64,000 nucleotides of DNA. It comes from Coccinella septempunctata (taxonomy: Eukaryota; Arthropoda; Insecta; Coleoptera; Coccinellidae). The position numbers and the translations under genes are program-made. Shown here in pieces: positions 29,494-40,633 of the stretch. Location: assembly GCF_907165205.1 (NCBI RefSeq), contig NC_058193.1:6944001-7008000 (forward strand), read 5' to 3'. Below the pieces are notes generated by a model, which saw only the letters and a list, made by a program, of their open reading frames with translations, did no database searches and was not told where the DNA came from. Position 1 is the stretch's first letter. Each line of letters begins with the position of its first letter.

Positions 29494-30132
29494 TTATATT
29501 TTCATATTGAATTTTTTCGCAGTTATATTAAACTGGTGCAGTAGTCTCTGCAGGTCATCTTCATCCTCTGCTATTAGCTCAGTATCATCGGCGTAGCACA
29601 ATATTTGTATCTCTCTGTTACCCATTCTATAACCCCTTTTTGTTTTAACTTGCTTAATTATTTCGTCTAATATGATGTTAAATAACAAGGGACTCAATGA
29701 GTCTCCCTGTCGGATACCAGTTGTTACATCAATTGGTTCCGTTAACTCTGAATTCACCCTTGCTTCTATTTTATTCCTAGTGTAGATGTCTTCGACAAGT
29801 TTTATTATCTTCAATGGAATATTTCTATTGTAGAGTATGTGCACTACGTCCTGTAATTGAACTCTATCGAACGCTTTCTCAAGATCTATTAAACATAGGA
29901 ACGCTGGTCTGTTATATTCAATTGATTTCTCATTGATTTGTCTAATTACAAATATTGCGTCGTTACAAGATCTTCCGGTCCTAAATCCTTGTTGTTCTTC
30001 CGAAATTTGTGTAAGTGAGGTTATTTTGTTGCTAATAATTTTTGTGGTCAGTTTTAACGTTGTGCACAGGAGGTTGATTCCTCGGTAGTTGTTAGGATCG
30101 GTCTTTTCACCTTTCTTAAAGAGTAGTATCAT
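29494..30132 (-). pseudogene. RTE copy A reverse transcriptase core
   Basis: Motifs in order: NNYRGINLLCTTLKL, EEQQGFRTGRSCNDAIFVIR, CLIDLEKAFDRV, TGIRQGDSLSPLLFNIILDE and ILCYADDTELIAEDEDDLQR. Catalytic Asp residues are present. A stop at 29494 follows the active site; thumb sequence continues degraded in other frames to the C-terminal piece. Confidence 0.78.
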
Positions 30133-30185
30133 TATGCTTGTTCGCCATTCTTCCGGTATCCGTGATCCTTGTATTATCTTATTTA

Positions 30186-31268
30186 TTATATAAACTTTGT
30201 TAATTCACTAGTTAGTTTTGTTCCTCCATATTTCAATAGTTCATTTTGTATTCCGTCTTTACCAGCTGACTTCCGATTTTTTAATTTTTTGAGTGCTTGT
30301 TCGACTTCCTGCTCCTCTATTTGTAGTGTTTCATCTGTTACAATTTCTGATGTTTCCGGTGTTAAGTTTTCTGTTCTATTGTGTAATTGTTTCAAGTGGT
30401 TTATCCATGTATCCTTTTCGATGTGCCTCACTTCTATTAGCTCTTTCATAACTTTCATTTCCTTTCTATGTCCACGTATCATTCTCCAGATCTCTTTCTG
30501 CAATCCATAGAAGTCATGTTCCATTTCTTTAGAGAATTTTTTCCAATGTTCTGCTTTCTTCTTTCTTACTAAAGCGTTTGTTTCGTTTAGGATTTTCTTA
30601 TATTCCTCATGGGCTTCTCTGGTTTTTCTTGATCTATATTTGAGATAAGCTTTTGTCTTCTCCTGGCATTTTAATTTCACCTCTTCACAAAACCAGGGTG
30701 TATTTTTCACTGTTCTTGATGTTCCGTTTACTTTGCGCTCCCCAACCGCTTCCCTTGCTGCCTTGATGATTTTATTTTTTATCTTTCTCCAACTATCTTC
30801 GATGTCTTCCTCCTCTGTCACAGGATTTTTGTCTATTTCATTCTCCAGTCTTGACTTGTAAAGATTTCTTGTTGATTCGTCTTGTAGGCTTTCGACTTTT
30901 ATCTTTGTTTCGGAAATTATTGGTTCTGCGTTTTGAGGTTTCTGTATTGTCATTCTTATCTTTCCCAAGACCAGATTGTGATCACTTCCTATATTTGCAG
31001 AACATAAGCATCTTATGTCCAGTATCTGTGTACAATGTATCTTCCTGTTTGTCAAAATGTAGTCTATCATGGACCTATCTCCTCTTGTATTTTGAAATGT
31101 ATATTTATGTTGTTCTTTTTGTTTGAAGAAAGTATTGTTTATTCGGAGCTCGTTTTGTGAGCAAAAGTCTATCAATAGTTCACCATTCTCGTTAGTTACA
31201 TCTTCATTAAATCTCTGCTTCACTCCAGGTATTATCGTGTTCCCTACTCTGGCATTAAAATCCCCCAT
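30186..31268 (-). pseudogene. RTE copy A endonuclease end and linker
   Basis: It starts at the catalytic MGDFNARVGNTIIPG, continues through NRKIHCTQILDIRCLCSANI and GSDHNLVLGKI (catalytic SDH) into a long basic linker (TPWFCEEVKLKCQEKTKAYL, KKAEHWKKFSKEMEHDFYGL). It ends NELLKYGGTKLTSELTKFI at a frameshift just before the reverse transcriptase fingers. The IIPG/VKQRF junction is where the Harbinger element interrupts copy B. Confidence 0.72.
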
Positions 31269-31378
31269 TAGAATAACTGTCTCGTTTCTTGGTATTGTGT
31301 CAATTGTCTCCTGTAATGTTTCATAAAAGCTTGTTCTCTCCGCTTCCGGTTTGCAGTTTTCTGGACTGTATACTCCAA

Positions 31379-31867
31379 TTATATTTTGTCATTTTGTCCC
31401 TGTGATCTAAGTTTTGTCGCTACTATTCTCGCTGATACGTATTTGCACTCTCGGATGTTCTGAGTTAGCTTTTTGTGGATCATCAATGCCACACCCTCTT
31501 TCGCTCTCCCATCCCTTTCTACTCCGCTGTATATCAACAAGTATTCACCGAGCCACATTTGTCCTTTGCCCTTCTTCCTTGTTTCCTGTAGGGCGCATAT
31601 TTCTATGTTTTTGTCTTCTAGTTCCTTTACAACTTCCTGATCTCTATTGTTCAGCGTTTTCACGTTCCATGTTGCCATCCGCATTATGTTCCTCTTCCTG
31701 CAACCGTTCCATCTCCTCTTTCTCGCCGGGTTCGTCATCAAATTATCCGTCCTATTCCGAGGCATTGCATTAATGTTCCAATATGTGATATTTGTTGGCC
31801 GATTCCACTCATCATCACTTCGGAAGAACCAACTCAACCCGTAGCCATTTTGTCTTTTACACTTCAC
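31379..31867 (-). pseudogene. RTE copy A endonuclease, N-terminal part
   Basis: It reads MRMATWNVKTLNNRDQEVVK, EICALQETRKKGKGQ, YSGVERDGRAKEGVALMIHK and ARIVATKLRSQ. These are the opening motifs of RTE/craniofacial-development-protein-2-like endonucleases, including the WN and QET metal-binding positions. The frame ends at 31379 near a short CAAAATGACAAAAT repeat; the protein continues in another frame (VYSPEN). Confidence 0.7.
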
Positions 31868-31955
31868 TCAAATATAAGGATTGTCCCACGAAAAGAAAAA
31901 ATTAAAATACTCTTCGAGAACTTAACTCAAAAATAATTCTTTCATCCTCGTCGCC

Positions 31956-32263
31956 GAATTATGTGATGTATTTCAATGATATAGAATTAGCAATAATTAC
32001 AAAACGACTTTTACAGACGTGTACTTTAATATCATATTGCTGCATAAATATTCTTGCTTCATCATCGTACAGCACAGCGAAAGCGGAAAATGACGGCCTC
32101 TGGTCGACATATCAAAAACATTTTGAAGCTGCTGCGCTGGCGAACAATTAGAACGAACGACAACGAAACAGCCACGGCATTTGTGATGTATTTGAATGAT
32201 ATAGAATTAGCAATAATTAAAAAACGACTTTTACAGACGTGTACTTTGATATCATATTGCTAC
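31956..32263. repeat. Direct repeat of about 86 bp flanking a gag piece
   Basis: The segment containing GATATAGAATTAGCAATAAT and ACGACTTTTACAGACGTGTA occurs at about 31956-32040 and again at about 32176-32263 with few differences. The about 135 bases between encode a gypsy gag start (LWSTYQKHFEAAALANN). It may reflect a partial duplication of gag sequence. Confidence 0.65.
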
Positions 32264-32652
32264 AATACCGCAGATTCATTTTTACATCGGAGCGCAATTA
32301 ACATAAATTCAGTTTAAGTGGGGAGTTTGACGCATGACAATATAAAACTTAACAAATATATTACAGCATTAATAATACCTCTACGAGAAGAAGCACCCAA
32401 CATTCTGCAAACGATTCCGAATAGTCAACAAGCCTGTTACGAAGTTTTAACATCAAAATTTCAGATGAGAAATGGCGATGCTCATCTACAAGAAGTTTAC
32501 CATGCACAAAAAAAGAACCGAGTGCAAAAGAAAGGGGATAATCTCCAGGAGTTTGAAGCTGATGTGGCGAGATTAGTCAGGCTGGCTTATCCATCTGCTC
32601 CAGATAGCTTCGTGGAACAGTTATCAATCCAGACATTCGTGGATGGGATCAT
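32080..32652 (+). pseudogene. Ty3/gypsy gag fragment
   Basis: The first block (LWSTYQKHFEAAALANN) and the 32318-32652 frame (LIIPLREEAPNILQTIPNSQ, YEVLTSKFQMRNGDAHLQEV, DNLQEFEADVARLVRLAYPS, EQLSIQTFVDGIM) are the capsid region of a Ty3/gypsy gag. Conservation stops exactly at FVDGI, where a G-rich hAT-like end begins. This family differs from the gypsy element at 18352-22377. Confidence 0.6.
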
Positions 32653-33330
32653 GGGCGCCCGCAGGGGGGGGCCAGGGGGGGCCATGGCCCCCCCTGATAT
32701 TCTGATCGCCTTATTTTTTCTTTAGCACAACACCTTCAATATTATCCTTTGTTTTGTGAAACTCATTGATCAGCTAGTATAAATCTTTGCGCTGAAAACT
32801 TTGAAACTCTCTTCAAAAAGAAATTTCAATGAATTCTTCAACAAAAAAAAAGAGCTGCTCAGTTATCGGCTGCAATAAACTCTTTCACTCTTGTGGTTTG
32901 TTTAACGGTATCAAGTATGTAAATATTCGAATATATTGGAACCAATAGCAAATACACTACAAGATGTTTTTATCAATTTTGTTGATGTTCAACGTCACAT
33001 AAATTTTATTATAGATATATGTGGAAAAAATCGTTCCGATGATGCATGCTTCACAGAAATTTTTTCCAAAGCATCATCTATTGCTCAGTGTCTCAAATAT
33101 AGAGATTGCGGTAGACAAATGTATATCTAATTATGAAGCATCTTCAGCTGAAGATTTCTTCAAAAAATCTATATTCATCCAATATTTAGATCATCTGATT
33201 TCAGCTCTTGAAACGACATTCTCAAAAGAACTTGAAATGCTTTTTTCTTTGTTCAATATTTTGCCCAAGAATTCAAAATTACTAGATATTGAATCTTTCG
33301 CATCTTAGGTCGGCCATATTTATAACATTG
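32653..33330 (+). mobile_element. hAT-like element with transposase C-terminal remnant
   Basis: It starts with a G/C run (GGGCGCCCGCAGGGGGGGG), including the perfect palindrome GGGGGGCCATGGCCCCCC, and interrupts gypsy gag. Decayed coding at 32880-33308 reads VDVQRHINFIIDICGKNRSD, NIEIAVDKCISNYEASS, FFKKSIFIQYLDHLISALE and LFNILPKNSKL. This is the helical C-terminal part of a TTF/MYM-type hAT transposase, split between two frames. The right terminus was not located; the sequence merges into the 175-bp tandem repeat. Confidence 0.55.
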
Positions 33331-34345
33331 AAGATTTTATGGAGCTCGATGCAGCCGTTCGGTCTTGACGATCATTTACAGTGAACTGTCGATAAGTCGA
33401 ACACCGGTAAGTCGAACTCTTCGATAAGTCGAACTGTTTCTCCAGTCCCGATTCACGCGTATCTTACCCTGTGTAATTTCACCTCAATGAGTCGAACAGT
33501 GTTCTTGGGACTAGAGAGACTAATCGATGAGTCGAACTGCTAGAAGGGCTACGCGAAAGTCTCAACCTCTATGAGTCGTACTCCTGAACACCATCGCCTC
33601 AATGAGTCGAACTATTTGATCTAAAGAATGAAAGCTAAAAGAATTTCGCAAACCAATCACCACATGTGGCAGCTATCATAATGTGTTTTTCAACCGCTTA
33701 GGACATTTGTTTCATTCATTCCTTATTTGTTTATAAAGCTGTCGTGTGGTTCTCGTTGACTAACGATGATCATTATTATCTCGAGTTTTTCCCTCAATGA
33801 GTCGAACTCCCACCTCAATAACTCGAACGTTTGGTGAGCCGAACTATAGATAAGTCGAACAGTTTTTGTGGTCCCTGGGAGTTCGACTTATCGATAGTCC
33901 ACTGTAATTGATTCCATCTTTTTAAAAATTTTTCGATAGTCACGGTTAGAGTAATTTTTCTCTCAATAAATCTAACCATAGTTAGAAATGTGATACATAT
34001 TCTGAAAGAGCAACTCCTCTAGTTGAAAATCTGAAGATTTTATGGAGCTCGTTGCAGCAGTTCGGTCTTGACGATCATTTAATTGATTCCATATTTTTGA
34101 AAATTTTTCGATAGTCACTGTAAGAGTAATTTTTCTTTCAATAAAACTAACCGTAAATGGAAATGTGATACTTATTCTGAAAGAGCAACTCCTCTAGTTG
34201 AAAATCTGAAGATTTTATGGAGCTCGTTGCAGCAGTTCGGTCTTGACGATCATTTAATTGATTCCATATTTTTGAAAATTTTTCGATTGTCACCGTAAGA
34301 GTAATTTTTCTTTCAATAAAACTAACCGTAAATGGAAATGTGATA
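33330..34345. repeat. 175-bp tandem repeat, about three copies, one hit by a MITE
   Basis: The landmark GAAGATTTTATGGAGCTCG occurs at 33330, 34033 and 34208. The last two are 175 apart. The first interval is 703, which equals 175 once the 526-bp MITE and its 2-bp duplication (33379-33904 plus TA) are removed. The array adjoins the hAT transposase remnant and may have arisen from its 3' end. The copies are very similar. Confidence 0.85.
33379..33904. mobile_element. Pogo-type MITE (526 bp) with GTCGAAC repeats
   Basis: The ends are inverted repeats (CAGTGAACTGTCGATAAGTC at the left; complement CAGTGGACTATCGATAAGTC at the right) flanked by TA. At least ten internal copies of (A/G)TAAGTCGAAC or ATGAGTCGAAC occur, mostly in one orientation, at for example about 33391, 33404, 33421, 33487, 33526, 33602, 33796 and 33849. 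Dense subterminal repeats of this kind suggest transposase binding sites. There is no coding sequence. Confidence 0.8.
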
Positions 34346-34367
34346 CTCTGGTAACAAGGAAAGGATT

Positions 34368-34805
34368 ATTGAACCATCCGTTAGCCCCTGAACATCGCCC
34401 GTAATATTATAGAAGAAGAAGGATGGATCCACTAGATTCTGCGTAGATAGTCAGAGGCAGCTCAATCAGGACATGAAAAAGGACAGCTATCCCTTACGGA
34501 GAATTTACGATACCCTGGACACACTCTCGGGATCACGTTGTTTTTCCACATTGGATCTGAAGAGTGGATATTGGCCGGTTGGCTTGGATCCGAAAGACAA
34601 AGAAAAAACTGCCTTCAGTATTGGAATGGGCTGTGACAGTTTTGAGTTATGCATTCCGGTCTATGCAATGCTCCTGTCACATTTGAACGTCTGATGGAGA
34701 TAATATTGAGAGGGCTCTCCTGAAAAACTTGTCCGGTGTATCTAGATGATGTGATAGTAGTGGGAAAATTATCCCAAGACCATTTACACAACCTATCCGA
34801 GGTTT
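34368..34805 (+). pseudogene. Ty3/gypsy reverse-transcriptase fragment
   Basis: It reads [40 protein letters not shown] and TAFSIGMG, then in another frame FERLMEI and VYLDDVIVVGKL. These are gypsy-type RT motifs with a YLDD active site. It is cut to about 145 codons with two frame breaks, then joins BEL sequence at about 34809. It may belong with the gag fragment at 32080-32652. Confidence 0.65.
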
Positions 34806-34808
34806 TCC

Positions 34809-37296
34809 AGCCTTGTTATTGAAGGCTCCCCGTACTTCTTTGGGTTGGGTTATTATAGGCTCGATAAATGAAGAAATGGAATCATGTTCCAAAATTTTCT
34901 CTGCCCTTGCAGAATTCGATCTAAACAATAATCATGAATTGACGCTTAATATGATTTTGCAAAAGTTTGGCAAGTGGAAGAAGTTCCTTCTCTTATATCA
35001 CGGTTATCTCCTGAAGATGAACAATGTGAAAGATATTTTAATGATATCCAGGGATCATGATAGTAGATATGTTGTGAGATTTCCTTTCAAGGACAATAAT
35101 CCAACAGTACTAGGTAATAATAGAAATCATTCAATTTCTAGGTTAAAAAAACTCGAACTTCGGTTCAAACGAGATCCCTAATTTACGAAGGTAAAAGTAG
35201 TTTTTAACCCTGCTGAAAGGGATGCGAATGATTTATCGCTGAACGATTGTTTGCACAGTGGTCCTAAACTACAGCTAGATATTGCCCAAATACTTGTTCA
35301 ATTTCGAATTCATCAAGTTGCGGTAAAGTGTGACGTTAGACAGATGTTTAGGACCATTTCAGTTCATCCTTCTGATAGGAAATATCAACATCAACATATC
35401 CTTTGGAGATTCTCACCTAATGAATCTATTCAGGAATGGGAACACACCCGGGTAATTTTCGGTCTTACTTCTAGTCCATATTTGGCTAAACGAACATTAC
35501 GTCAGCTTGCTTCTAATGGGGGTTCTCGGTACCCAGCAGCTGCGGAAGCTTTGACCACGTCCACTTTTGTAGACGACATTTTATTCGGAGGAAACTCAGT
35601 CTCAGAAGCTGTAGAAATAAGGTCTCGGCTTTTTGTTTTTTTGGCATTGGGTTGTTTTGAGTTGGGCAAATGGGCGAGCTCTCACAGTGAGGTTGTGAAT
35701 ACTATTTCTCAGGAACTTTGAGAGATTCCTTCTTCATAAAGGTTTTAGGAGTGTCCTGGAACCCAACTGACGATTGCTTCCGGTACTCTATTCCGGAGAA
35801 AACCATTAAGAGGGGTCTTCTTTCTAGAATTGCTCGGATCTATGATGTTTGTGGTTTTTTAAACCCCTTACTATTACTGCTCAAATCTCTACTACAAAGA
35901 TTATGGCTTACGAAATCAGATTAGGATGATCCTCTTCCACATGATATTATGAAATGCTGGACTCGAGTTTTTGAGGAATTACCTATTCTCCAATCTGTGT
36001 CTATCTCTCATCGAATTTTTCCCTGCCAATGGAAAAGGTCTACACTTATCGGTTTTTCTGATGCCAGTGATAAAGGTATGGCTGCGGTTGTCTACTTGAG
36101 AGTGGAAACAGAAAATGAGGTAATGGTGACTTTGACAATGTGAAAAACTCGAGTTGCACTACTGATAGTCGAAACAATCCCTAGATTGGAACTTGGTGCA
36201 GCTTGGCTGCTCTCGAAATTGTTTCTTACCCCTGTTTCGCAAAAATAACTCCTATAACATATTTTGGATTTTCAGACTTAGCCTTAGCACCCTATCCACT
36301 AAAAACTTATGTTGCGATTAGGGTGGTACAGATTCACGAGAATTGTCCCAATGTTCACTGGAAACATGTAGCTGGAAAAGATAATCCGGCAGATCCTGCA
36401 AGTCGCGGTCAGTTTCCTAGAGAACTAGTGGACTGTAAATTATGGTGTCAGGGTCCTGACCTTCTCAAACAGCCGCTCGAAACATGGGCTCATCGAGTTG
36501 TGGAAATTCCAGCGGATCTTCCTGATCTTAAAGAAGTTTCATCGCAGGTATTATTCTAAACTGATATTTGCGATGGTTTATCTCATTTGATTCAGAAATG
36601 TTTTTTCTTGTTAAAATTACAGAGAATCCTGATCTATTTGTTGAGTTTTTGAAGAATGTTCGTTCGAAAATATCGGCAAATATTCAGCGCAGTTATGGGT
36701 TTCTTGCCCGCGAGGATTATAAGTAAGCTTTGAAGGTTGCTTCCACGATATCTGATTTGAGGACAGGACGTTTTTGCAAGCGTTTTCGGAGTTTGTCACC
36801 ATTTTTATCTCCTGGAGGATTCGTTATGGTGGGCGGACTATTGAAGAATTCCGCACTAAAGTCTTCTAGTAAACGCCCGTATCTTATTCCCAAGGAGAGC
36901 CCTTTATCGTCTCTGATTATTGACCATTTCCACATTTTCTCACTTCACGGTGGTCCACAATTGGTTCAATCTCTGATTCAACGAGACTTTTGGATACCTT
37001 CTATTCGAAGCTTGATTAGAAAGCGTATTTTTCGATGCTTAAAATGTTACCGTTACAAAGCTAAGCCTATAACACCACCTGATTTACCTGAATATCGGGT
37101 TCAACCAAGCCGATTCACTCATTGTGGAGTTGATTTTGCTGGACCATTTTTAGATAAAATGGCAAACATCAGGTCTGGTACCTTTTCTAAATATTACATT
37201 GCTTTATTCATTTGCATGGTAACGAAGGCGTTGCATTTAGAAGTAGTTACTGACCTCACTTCAGAATCATTTTTAACAACATTGGATATTCGTTAG
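34809..37296 (+). pseudogene. BEL/Pao pol fragment (linker, RT, RNase H, integrase part)
   Basis: Successive frames cover the pre-RT region at about 34910-35180 (DLNNNHELTLNMILQKF, DSRYVVRFPFKDNNPT, RLKKLELRFKRDP) and RT at 35251-35721 (HSGPKLQLDIAQILVQFRIH, CDVRQMFRTISVHPSDRKYQ, TSTFVDDILFG). Next come the RT connection at 35718-35924, RNase H at 35949-36460 (STLIGFSDASDKGMAAVVYL, HVAGKDNPADPASRG) and integrase at 36730-37296 (HFHIFSLHGGPQLVQSLI, CGVDFAGPF). It ends abruptly in the integrase core. There is no gag, no LTR and many frameshifts. Confidence 0.72.
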
Positions 37297-37299
37297 GGT

Positions 37300-38360
37300 A
37301 TTCTTCTTTATTCTTATAGGTATGAACATTGAAAATCATAAATAAGGAAAAAATTAATTTCACCATTATTTATTCACCATGAAATTTTCACTGCATTATC
37401 TACCCAAAAAAACTATGACGAAAAAATAATTTCCAGTCAAATTTTTCTACAGTTATGAAAAAAAAATTAAAAATAACAAAATGGTGAATGCTGAGAACTT
37501 AAGAAAATTTCTATACTAACCTCAATACATTTTTTCAATTGAATATCCAAAGGATTAAAAAAACAACGCAATGAAGGATTCATATCTTTAGACAGTTTTA
37601 TCAGGCTCGTGGATTTGCGACATATCATACATGTTGGCGGAGTTCCTGGAATTGAAGAAATCTATGATATTCAAGGTTCTTGAGAATATATTGGCATGGA
37701 TACAAATTAGGGAAAAATGCCGCGCTCTGTTTTATTTCAAATAATCGAGTTTTGACCATTATATCAAGAACGCCTATAAAGTTGGTACCAAAATTATGCA
37801 GAAAAGTTCGCTATAGTTCTTGGAAATGAAGACTTGGACCCGTCAATTTTCAAAATCAAGATGCTACTGATACTCACTCATGTGTTCAACGCATTTTTCA
37901 CATGTTATATGACCGCATTCTGTCAGAAAGAAACTAACATTCTTGTTTTTTTGTAGTTGTTCAAAACAGTTATTACAATGGACCCAACTTGCCATGATTG
38001 AAGGATCAACAGGAAAAACAATCACTGAACAATAAACTTACTTAGCCTGTACAAGACGACCAAAATAGATTGACAGCTTTTGAATTGGAATCTATGAGGT
38101 TCTCTTATTTATCTCATTTCTTTGCAAAACCATCGATATATTTCAGTTGAATGCATAGATATTTTCATAAATTAAAAGTATACTGAAATTTCGATTGAAT
38201 ATATTTTGTATATGCGATATGTAATTGAGAGTCCTTCTCATAATCAATTTCCGATTATTTGCAAATATGTAATAAATTTTCTCGTTTGTTCGGGAATTAT
38301 TGAAAACATTGTGAACAACATCGGCCATAAAATGGAACACAGAACTGCGTAATCTGTGGT
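37300..38360. other. No recognisable gene
   Basis: The stretch is A/T-rich, without a family match or credible exon boundaries in either strand. The short minus-strand frame at 38143-38340 is compatible with chance. Confidence 0.4.
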
Positions 38361-39013
38361 ATTGCGTATGGAGAGTAGAGAGAAGGAGAACGATCGCTGC
38401 TTTGAGACCATAGATTTTTTGCCCCTATAACATGGACATATAGACATGGACTGTGCCTTCCGTTTGAATCTATGCATGAAATACGGTCAAAAAAAGTGAC
38501 AGAGAGAATCGCAAGTCGGGCATGCAGTTGTCTTTTTCTAGAATTTTGATTGGTCCAAACTCACCTCTATGTGAACAAAAAAGAGGTAAATGCCCGACGA
38601 TCATTTCTCTCTTTCTATAAAAAAGACATTTTCATGCTGACATTGCTCATGTCTCTATGTCTATGCCCTAAAATATGTACCAATAGGGTAGTTCATGTTT
38701 TTGCCAACAGGCGCGCTGGCCATCACGGAATGGCGAAATTTTGATTTAAACTAATTTGAGTAGGCTGAGTGAAGTGTCTTTCTGGTCACAGATGATTAGA
38801 ATGATGTTTTTTTTTTATTTTTGATAAGAGAACAACATATGACCATGGTGGAATGTTGAAGCGTGCGATAATGTAAGAGTGTTTTGGCATCGGAAAGAAA
38901 AGGAGAATAAAATTTCCGAGTGGATTTTTGATAGAAAAGGAGAATAAAATTTCCGAGTGGATTTTTGATAGAAAAGTGGAATCAATTTGTGTGTCAAGAG
39001 AACTTTTGCAATG

Positions 39014-39600
39014 ACGATATCAAAAAGATGATTATGAAAGAAATCGAAATTGTCATACCTCGTGAGAAGTGGACTGTTCTGAATAAGAATATCTTACCAA
39101 TAAAACTACATGGTTCAAAAGTAGATATTCTTGAAGAATTTTGTTGGCATAACATAATATATCGTTTATAAAGGTTCTCAGCCGAGTATTGGAAACAGAA
39201 TCTACTCTAATACAATTTCTAAGTAAGTTTAAAATCTAAAATTGCTACCTTTTGTTGTCTTGATGTGTACTACTCCTCACTGCGAATTTATATAATTTTG
39301 AAGATTACGGTAAACCAACTAACAAACCTGTTTTCAATAAACAGTGATAAACAAACGTAAGTAGAATTTTTTTGATCAGTGATTTCCTTTGAGTTCCATT
39401 GATTTCGTCATATATTATGAATGAATAAAGCTCATAACATGGTCCCCTTTATAATATGACTTGTATTTCATAATATAATTTAGAGAACTCATATTTAATA
39501 AAAATTTGAAGAAAGGTATTTGAAACATCATCAGAAAAACCACGATGACACATATCCTAAAACAACATGAAGGCTCTTCATTTAAAATTGACACTAAAAC
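39014..39600 (+). repeat. Dispersed repeat with short conserved frame, copy 1
   Basis: This segment aligns with 43153-43865. It includes a frame ending KEIEIVIPREKWTVLNKNIL, then HGSKVDILEEFCWHNIIY and a stop at 39171. Downstream shared blocks are TTGTTGTCTTGATGTGTACT, GTAAACCAACTA and TTGATTTCGTCAT. The frame could be the last exon of a duplicated gene or part of an unclassified element. I do not recognise the protein. Confidence 0.5.
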
Positions 39601-39683
39601 CACCACCCCTTATTGATAAACGTAGCTATCGCAGCGACTCGTAGCCTACGTTCCCCGTTTTCGGGGACACATTTTTAGTACGG

Positions 39684-39736
39684 CGATCGTTCTCCTTCTC
39701 TCTACTCTCCATAAGTAGAGAGAAGAAGAACGATCG
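39684..39736. repeat. Long hairpin with 23-bp arms
   Basis: The arms at 39684-39706 and 39714-39736 are complementary with one mismatch (CGATCGTTCTCCTTCTCTCT against its inverse), around a 7-nt loop CTCCATA. The left arm is the exact inverse of the block at 38376-38398, so the hairpin marks a head-to-head junction between two copies of the repeat. Confidence 0.75.
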
Positions 39737-40060
39737 CTGCTTTGAGAACATAGATTTTTTGTCTCCTAAAATATGTGCCAATAGGGTAGTTCATGTTTTT
39801 GCCAATAGTCGCGCTGGCGATCACGGGATGACGAAATTTTGATTTAAACTAGTTGAAGTTGGCTGAGTGAACTGTCTTCCTGGTGACAGATGATTAGAAT
39901 AATTTTATTATTTTCGTTTTTTGTTAAGAGAATGACATAATATGACCATGGTGAAATGTTGAAGTGTGCGCTAGTGTAAGAGTGCTTTGGCATCGGAAAG
40001 ACAAGGAGAAGAGATAACATTTCCGAGTGCATTTTTGGGAGAAAATTGGAAACATAGATT

Positions 40061-40620
40061 AAGGTGGAGTTGATAGGAAACTCTCACAATATTTGGAAAC
40101 ATTGTTCACCGCGACCTGTGGATGACTGGGGTGAAGCTTGAGTAGATCTGGATTTGAAAAAAAAGCTGTATGTCGTCAAACAAAAAGAACAAGTATAATT
40201 TCTGTGTTTTCAGTCTATTCTCCATACATTGCAGGAAATTCGAATTGTCCATCTGAACCCAAGAAATCTACTTGACAATTTATTCGTATCAAATAATACA
40301 AACACCAATGTACTGGTTTTTAGTTCAGATGAAATATCAGTATTTTTGTATTTTTATGATACGAATAAATTACCACAGTAGTATTCTTTCATTCGCATAT
40401 TTTTCAAAGGAAAAAACCGATTAATGTGAAGGAAAAAATAAGGATAATATGGCTTTCTTTATTGTATTATTTTATTGATTGCATGGATCAACAAGTAATA
40501 AAATATGCTTTATGAAGTGTTCGATAGCTCTAAAATTGGTTGCAAAGTGATGTAAGTTCTCTTTTAGTTTTCAAAGGGTAGAGCGTAATGCGTAATAGTA
40601 ATAAAAAACCGCGAAATTGT
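40061..40620. other. No recognisable gene
   Basis: A/T-rich sequence with no family match. Nothing here has convincing splice or terminus signals. Confidence 0.35.
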
Positions 40621-40633
40621 ATCAACGACTTAC

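Larger units (their letters stand above)
28880..31885 (-). mobile_element. RTE-like LINE, copy A
   Basis: The element is about 3 kb, minus strand, ending at a CTT microsatellite (28880-28898), that is, an (AAG)n 3' tail as in RTE-type LINEs. The order is endonuclease (31867-30186), reverse transcriptase (30132-29494) and a C-terminal domain (29181-28942) ending in a GRPRKRW motif. No separate ORF1 is visible. At least three frameshifts interrupt the single pol frame. It shares organisation and motifs with copy B at 48203-55250. Confidence 0.75.
38370..40060. repeat. Duplicated anonymous repeat family
   Basis: Blocks at about 38370-38790 and 39690-39895 share AGAGAGAAGGAGAACGATCG, GCTGCTTTGAGA-CATAGATT, AATAGGGTAGTTCATGTTTT and a TTGATTTAAACTA segment. 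Later parts (CATGGTG-AATGTTGAAG, TTTGGCATCGGAAAGA, ATTTCCGAGTG) also match between about 38840 and 39950. The first copy contains extra material. A 37-bp unit (AGGAGAATAAAATTTCCGAG...) is exactly duplicated in tandem at 38901 and 38938. No coding function is assignable. Confidence 0.6.

Noticed and set aside
28850..31844. Many plus-strand frames of 60-119 codons rich in Ser, Phe and Cys
   Set aside because: They are antisense shadows of RTE copy A. The same applies to plus-strand frames at 48387-48953 and 55824-57772.
33391..33860. A CRISPR-like array from repeated GTCGAAC motifs
   Set aside because: Spacing is irregular, repeats are too short, and the block has transposon ends with a TA duplication. 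CRISPR is not expected in an animal genome.
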